Shown here: positions 15,143 to 16,984 of the stretch, piece by piece
How positions within the stretch are numbered: position 1 is the stretch's first letter
Layout of the letters: each line of letters begins with the position of its first letter
Source: Kiritimatiellia bacterium
Lineage (GTDB): Bacteria > Verrucomicrobiota > Kiritimatiellia > RFP12 > DVOR01
Reading direction: 5' to 3'
NCBI GenBank assembly: GCA_900771325.1
Contig: CAAGNN010000033.1
Coordinates: 1 to 16,984 of the forward strand
Length of the DNA stretch: 16,984 nt
Notes under the pieces: generated by a model
Seen by the model: the letters and a program-made list of their open reading frames with translations, nothing else
What the model was told of the DNA's origin: nothing
The model's database searches: none
Position numbers and translations under genes: made by a program

Positions 15143-15199
15143 TGGGGGCTACTCGCCCCCACACTCCTCGGGAGCACGGAGTGCTCCACCCCGCCGCGA
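15143..15199 (+). repeat. Dispersed multi-hairpin element, copy C
   Basis: Stem GTGGGGGC/GCCCCCAC with a 5-nt loop (15142-15162), linker ACTCCTCG, then GGAGCAC-GGA-GTGCTCC (15171-15187) and ACCCCGCC. The last stem of copy B is replaced by another palindrome, GCGAGCGCGC/GCGCACTCGC, at about 15196-15218. Relative to copies A and B the main stem has a G-to-A change in one arm and a matching C-to-T in the other, keeping the pair. Confidence 0.72.
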
Positions 15200-15218
15200 G
15201 CGCGCTACGCGCACTCGC

Positions 15219-15456
15219 TTGTAGCCACACACAGAATGCCATCATCGGGGCGGGCGGCTTTAGCCGTTCCGGCGCCTCTTACCATAGAAACCCGCGCGCT
15301 CGTTACGCCGCCTGCGCCCAAGCCGCCAACCTCCCCGCCCTCGCCGCCACCCTCCGCGCCTAATCGTTGCCCCGCCCGTGCGAACCTGCGCGTGGTGCAC
15401 TTTTGGGCCTTCGCGGCCTTCAGTGCCGTCAAGTAATCTCCAATGCCTTCCCCGGC
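15219..15456. other. Intergenic region without a credible gene
   Basis: Short ORFs on both strands here have low-complexity content and no ribosome site. The only recognisable item is the third copy of the CGCGTGGTGCA-type direct repeat at 15385-15403, matching 12747-12800. Confidence 0.5.
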
Positions 15457-15491
15457 AAAACAAAGCGAGCCCCCCAACGAGGGCCCGCTTT
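15457..15491 (-). terminator. Rho-independent terminator of the PEP-CTERM gene
   Basis: On the minus strand an AAGCGGGCCC arm pairs with GGGGGCTCGCTT around a short loop and is followed by TGTTTTG. It starts about 20 bp past the stop codon. Confidence 0.75.
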
Positions 15492-15511
15492 TCAATCAGT
15501 TAGCCAACCGC

Positions 15512-16126
15512 TTAGGCCTGCTTGCGGCGCAAAGCCAAGCTGGCCACGCCCATCGCGAGCAACGCCAACACCGTCGGCTCGGGAATGGAGAGGTTCGTAA
15601 TCGAGGCTGTCATCGTCACGCCCGTGGTGTCTCCCTCATATCCATCAAACAAGTCAATCGAGGAAATCTCACCGACGGTAGCGGTGTTCCAGCCCCAATA
15701 AGTTGTCTGTTGATACCCAGTGTCACCAACAGACTCCTCGTAGTTGAAGAAGAAGTTACTCAACTTACCATCGGCCGTTCCGGTCCCCTTGAAAGCTAAG
15801 GTAATCGTCTCAAGATTACCAGTAGGAATCTTCCAAGCATCGTAGTAGTTCCCCCGAACGTCGTTCGGGTTGACCAGGGCTGCAAAGTTCCAGGCCGAAG
15901 GACGCTTGATATCCACCGCCAACGCCGTACTGTCAGCACCATTCAATTGAACGACCTTATTCGTCGATCCCAAGATGGTGTTCATCGTGTCCCCAGTTGC
16001 TGTTAGGACGATTTTAATCTCGTAAGTGTGGCCCGCCACGAACGAACCACTCGACCAAGCCGTCGTAACCGCCTGGAGCGAAAGGGTTGCAAGAACAGCT
16101 GCAACCAGCAGAACAAACTTCTTCAT
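15512..16126 (-). CDS. PEP-CTERM sorting-domain protein
   Basis: 204 residues. A signal peptide covers 1-19 (MKKFVLLVAAVLATLSLQA). The C-terminus is the classical PEP-CTERM tail: PEP at about residues 182-184 (SIPEPTVL), a hydrophobic helix (LALLAMGVASLAL) and a basic end (RRKQA). Such proteins are exported, recognised by an exosortase and released or attached at the surface. The body is Thr/Ser/Gly/Asn-rich and strand-like, with no enzyme motif, as is common in this class; function unknown. The exosortase at 7088 is of a different type with its own partner, so this protein probably depends on one encoded elsewhere. Its base composition is clearly less GC-rich than its neighbours. AGGAAAG before the ATG is the ribosome site. 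Confidence 0.88.
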   Translation of the reverse strand: MKKFVLLVAAVLATLSLQAVTTAWSSGSFVAGHTYEIKIVLTATGDTMNTILGSTNKVVQLNGADSTALAVDIKRPSAWNFAALVNPNDVRGNYYDAWKIPTGNLETITLAFKGTGTADGKLSNFFFNYEESVGDTGYQQTTYWGWNTATVGEISSIDLFDGYEGDTTGVTMTASITNLSIPEPTVLALLAMGVASLALRRKQA

Positions 16127-16199
16127 TGCACTTTCCTTTTTCGATTAAGAAAAGCCTTCAGCGACCATCGCCAATAGACCTCTCTCAAGAACGCCGTTT

Positions 16200-16227
16200 A
16201 TTGTACTATCCCCCCCCATCACGTCAA
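16200..16227 (-). promoter_or_regulatory. Consensus-like promoter of the PEP-CTERM gene
   Basis: On the minus strand TTGACG (16222-16227), a 16-bp spacer containing an unusual run of eight G, and TACAAT (16200-16205). Transcription would start near 16193, giving a leader of about 66 nt. It is the best sigma-70-type promoter in the window. Confidence 0.75.
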
Positions 16228-16321
16228 GCGGAAAAATACTGGGGTTCGCCGCCGGGCCCGCTCGGGCGCGAGCAGTCGACAGGACGTGTTCCGCGACGGA
16301 TCCGCCCCTAGCCCAAAACGC

Positions 16322-16385
16322 ACTAGCCCCTACCCCGAGCCGAGGTAGGCCCTAGGTCGACTCGAGGTAGGCCCGGGTTCGTTTT
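16322..16385. repeat. GAGGTAG-type 22-bp array, left part
   Basis: About three units: a degenerate inverted one (16322-16341), one at 16342-16363 and one at 16364-16385. The core GAGGTAG-GCC-CTAGGTC is an imperfect palindrome. The larger array at 16582-16713 carries the same unit. Confidence 0.75.
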
Positions 16386-16400
16386 GGACCTGGGGCGGAC

Positions 16401-16493
16401 GGAATTATTAAGTCCTGGACTTATCGACGATAAGTGGTGGACTTATCGGCAATAAGTGGTGGACTTATCGACAATAAGTGGTGGACTTATTGG
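16401..16493. repeat. ACTTATC-type 22-bp palindrome array
   Basis: Three full 22-bp units start at 16417, 16439 and 16461, with partial units on both sides. The first core, ACTTATC-GAC-GATAAGT, is a perfect palindrome with a 3-nt centre; the other two carry one mismatch (CAATAAGT). AT-rich against a GC-rich background. Confidence 0.88.
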
Positions 16494-16540
16494 TTCGCCC
16501 CGGGGCGGGTTCGTGTTGCCCTCCGCCCACTTTACATTTT

Positions 16541-16573
16541 ATCCGCCCCAGATGCGACTCGCATCCGCCCCAG
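16541..16573. repeat. GATGCG palindrome between two ATCCGCCCCAG copies
   Basis: ATCCGCCCCAG occurs at 16541-16551 and 16563-16573, again 22 bp apart, with GATGCG-ACT-CGCATC between and overlapping them. Confidence 0.7.
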
Positions 16574-16581
16574 CTCACCTC

Positions 16582-16713
16582 GAGGTAGCCCCTAGGTCGA
16601 AGAGAGGTAGGCCCTGGTCCAAGGCGACCTAGCCCCTACCTCAGGGCGAGGTAGCCCCTACCTCAGGGCGAGGTAGGCCCTAGGTCAAGGTGAGGTAGGG
16701 CCTAGGTCAAAAA
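16582..16713. repeat. GAGGTAG-type 22-bp palindrome array
   Basis: Six consecutive 22-bp units start at 16582, 16604, 16626, 16648, 16670 and 16692. The unit at 16648 holds GAGGTAG-CCC-CTACCTC, a perfect palindrome; others replace the right arm with CTAGGTC, and the unit at 16626 has GACCTAG on the left. Confidence 0.88.
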
Positions 16714-16767
16714 GGGTATCCGGGCGCACGTCTCCTCCCCCCAGCCGATCCGTCGCGGAACGCGCCC

Positions 16768-16805
16768 TGTCGACTGTTCACTGTCAACTCGCTCGCGCAG
16801 CGAGC
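16768..16805 (+). repeat. TGTCGAC heptamers followed by a GCTCGC palindrome
   Basis: Heptamers TGTCGAC, TGTTCAC and TGTCAAC (16768-16788) begin inside the right end of the inverted repeat and lead to GCTCGC-GCA-GCGAGC (16791-16805). At the left end of the unit only one heptamer is present. Confidence 0.7.
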
Positions 16806-16813
16806 CCGGGTGT

Positions 16814-16972
16814 TTGCATTTCGGGGGCGGAGTTTGGTAGAGTGTGAAGCACGCTATGGGGTAGCCATAGTCCCTTTTTGCTTCGCGCAAAGCAGGTTGT
16901 TCACAGGAAATTAGGACCTTCCACGAAACGAACAACGGTTTTGAGTTGAAGCACGCGTCAGCGTGCTTTTCT
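16814..16972 (+). ncRNA. Candidate structured small RNA or leader with promoter and terminator
   Basis: TTGCAT (16814-16819), an 18-bp spacer and an extended -10 TGG-TAGAGT (16838-16843) predict a start near 16847-16850. The following 120 nt contain stems CTATGG/CCATAG (16854-16870), TTTGC/GCAAA (16877-16891) and GTTGTTC/GAACAAC (16896-16936), then AAGCACGC-GTCA-GCGTGCTT plus TTTTCTT (16949-16972), a good Rho-independent terminator. The predicted 5' end, AAGCACGCT, could also pair with the terminator's right arm, AGCGTGCTT. I do not recognise a known RNA family; it may be a stand-alone RNA or the leader of a gene beyond the window. There is no convincing ORF. Confidence 0.45.
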
Positions 16973-16984
16973 TATGCTGTATTC

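Larger units (their letters stand above)
16275..16774. repeat. Non-coding unit bounded by a 28-bp inverted repeat
   Basis: The left end (16275-16302) starts GTCGACAGG and ends TTCCGCGACGGATC. The right end (16747-16774), read on the minus strand, is the same 28 bp with two differences (26/28). About 444 bp lie between, filled almost entirely by 22-bp palindrome arrays. No credible ORF or transposase is inside. The inner part of the end repeat is the GTTCCGCGACGGA block also found at 6427-6443 and 6756-6772. The layout resembles a miniature non-autonomous mobile element, but no target-site duplication is evident. Confidence 0.7.

Noticed and set aside
16702..16935. A 77-residue minus-strand open frame at the right edge
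   Set aside because: It crosses the palindrome array, the inverted-repeat end and the RNA candidate; no ribosome site and no recognisable content.
16846..16972. tmRNA, 6S RNA, SRP RNA or a c-di-GMP riboswitch
   Set aside because: The defining conserved sequences of these families are not visible; only a short GCAAAGC resemblance to c-di-GMP-I was noted, without the rest of the motif.

Overview
GC-rich chromosomal DNA from what looks like a Gram-negative-type, carbohydrate-using bacterium. A classical PEP-CTERM protein, a second small exosortase paired with a large membrane protein, an exported GH95-type glycosidase and an exported beta-propeller together suggest the Verrucomicrobiota/Kiritimatiellota/Lentisphaerota group. 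That placement is inference; the window has no rRNA or other phylogenetic marker.

Layout. Positions 383-4081 hold a tight plus-strand operon: a BAX inhibitor-1-type membrane protein, an unrecognised exported lysine-rich protein, histidinol dehydrogenase (hisD) and an exported beta-propeller. A 694-residue unrecognised soluble protein follows (4313-6397). After a 690-bp repeat-filled gap comes a two-gene unit (7088-10061): a 159-residue exosortase with a visible Cys/Arg/His triad, overlapping an 841-residue multi-membrane protein with a VIT-like domain and a C-terminal sorting-type tail. This matches the XrtK/MSEP-CTERM pairing, a dedicated sorting enzyme encoded beside its presumed single substrate. 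Next, a minus-strand GH95 alpha-L-fucosidase-family gene is divergent from a Tat-exported aldo/keto reductase, whose end meets a convergent LysR regulator. Last is a minus-strand PEP-CTERM protein of visibly lower GC with its own consensus promoter and terminator.

The intergenic DNA is the most unusual part. Four repeat grammars recur: (i) tandem arrays with a 22-23 bp period in which each unit carries a small palindrome with a 3-nt centre, but whose sequence differs completely between arrays; (ii) runs of three or four 7-bp units, again with different sequences at different places, often followed by a GCG-rich block; (iii) a 17-nt block GCGCGTTCCGCGACGGA that flanks the palindrome arrays; (iv) a dispersed multi-hairpin element in three copies, with paired base changes that keep the stem intact. 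At the right end, several of these are bracketed by a 28-bp inverted repeat (26/28 identical), forming a non-coding unit of about 500 bp. Beyond it lies a promoter-like sequence, a multi-hairpin stretch and a Rho-independent terminator, a candidate small RNA or leader.
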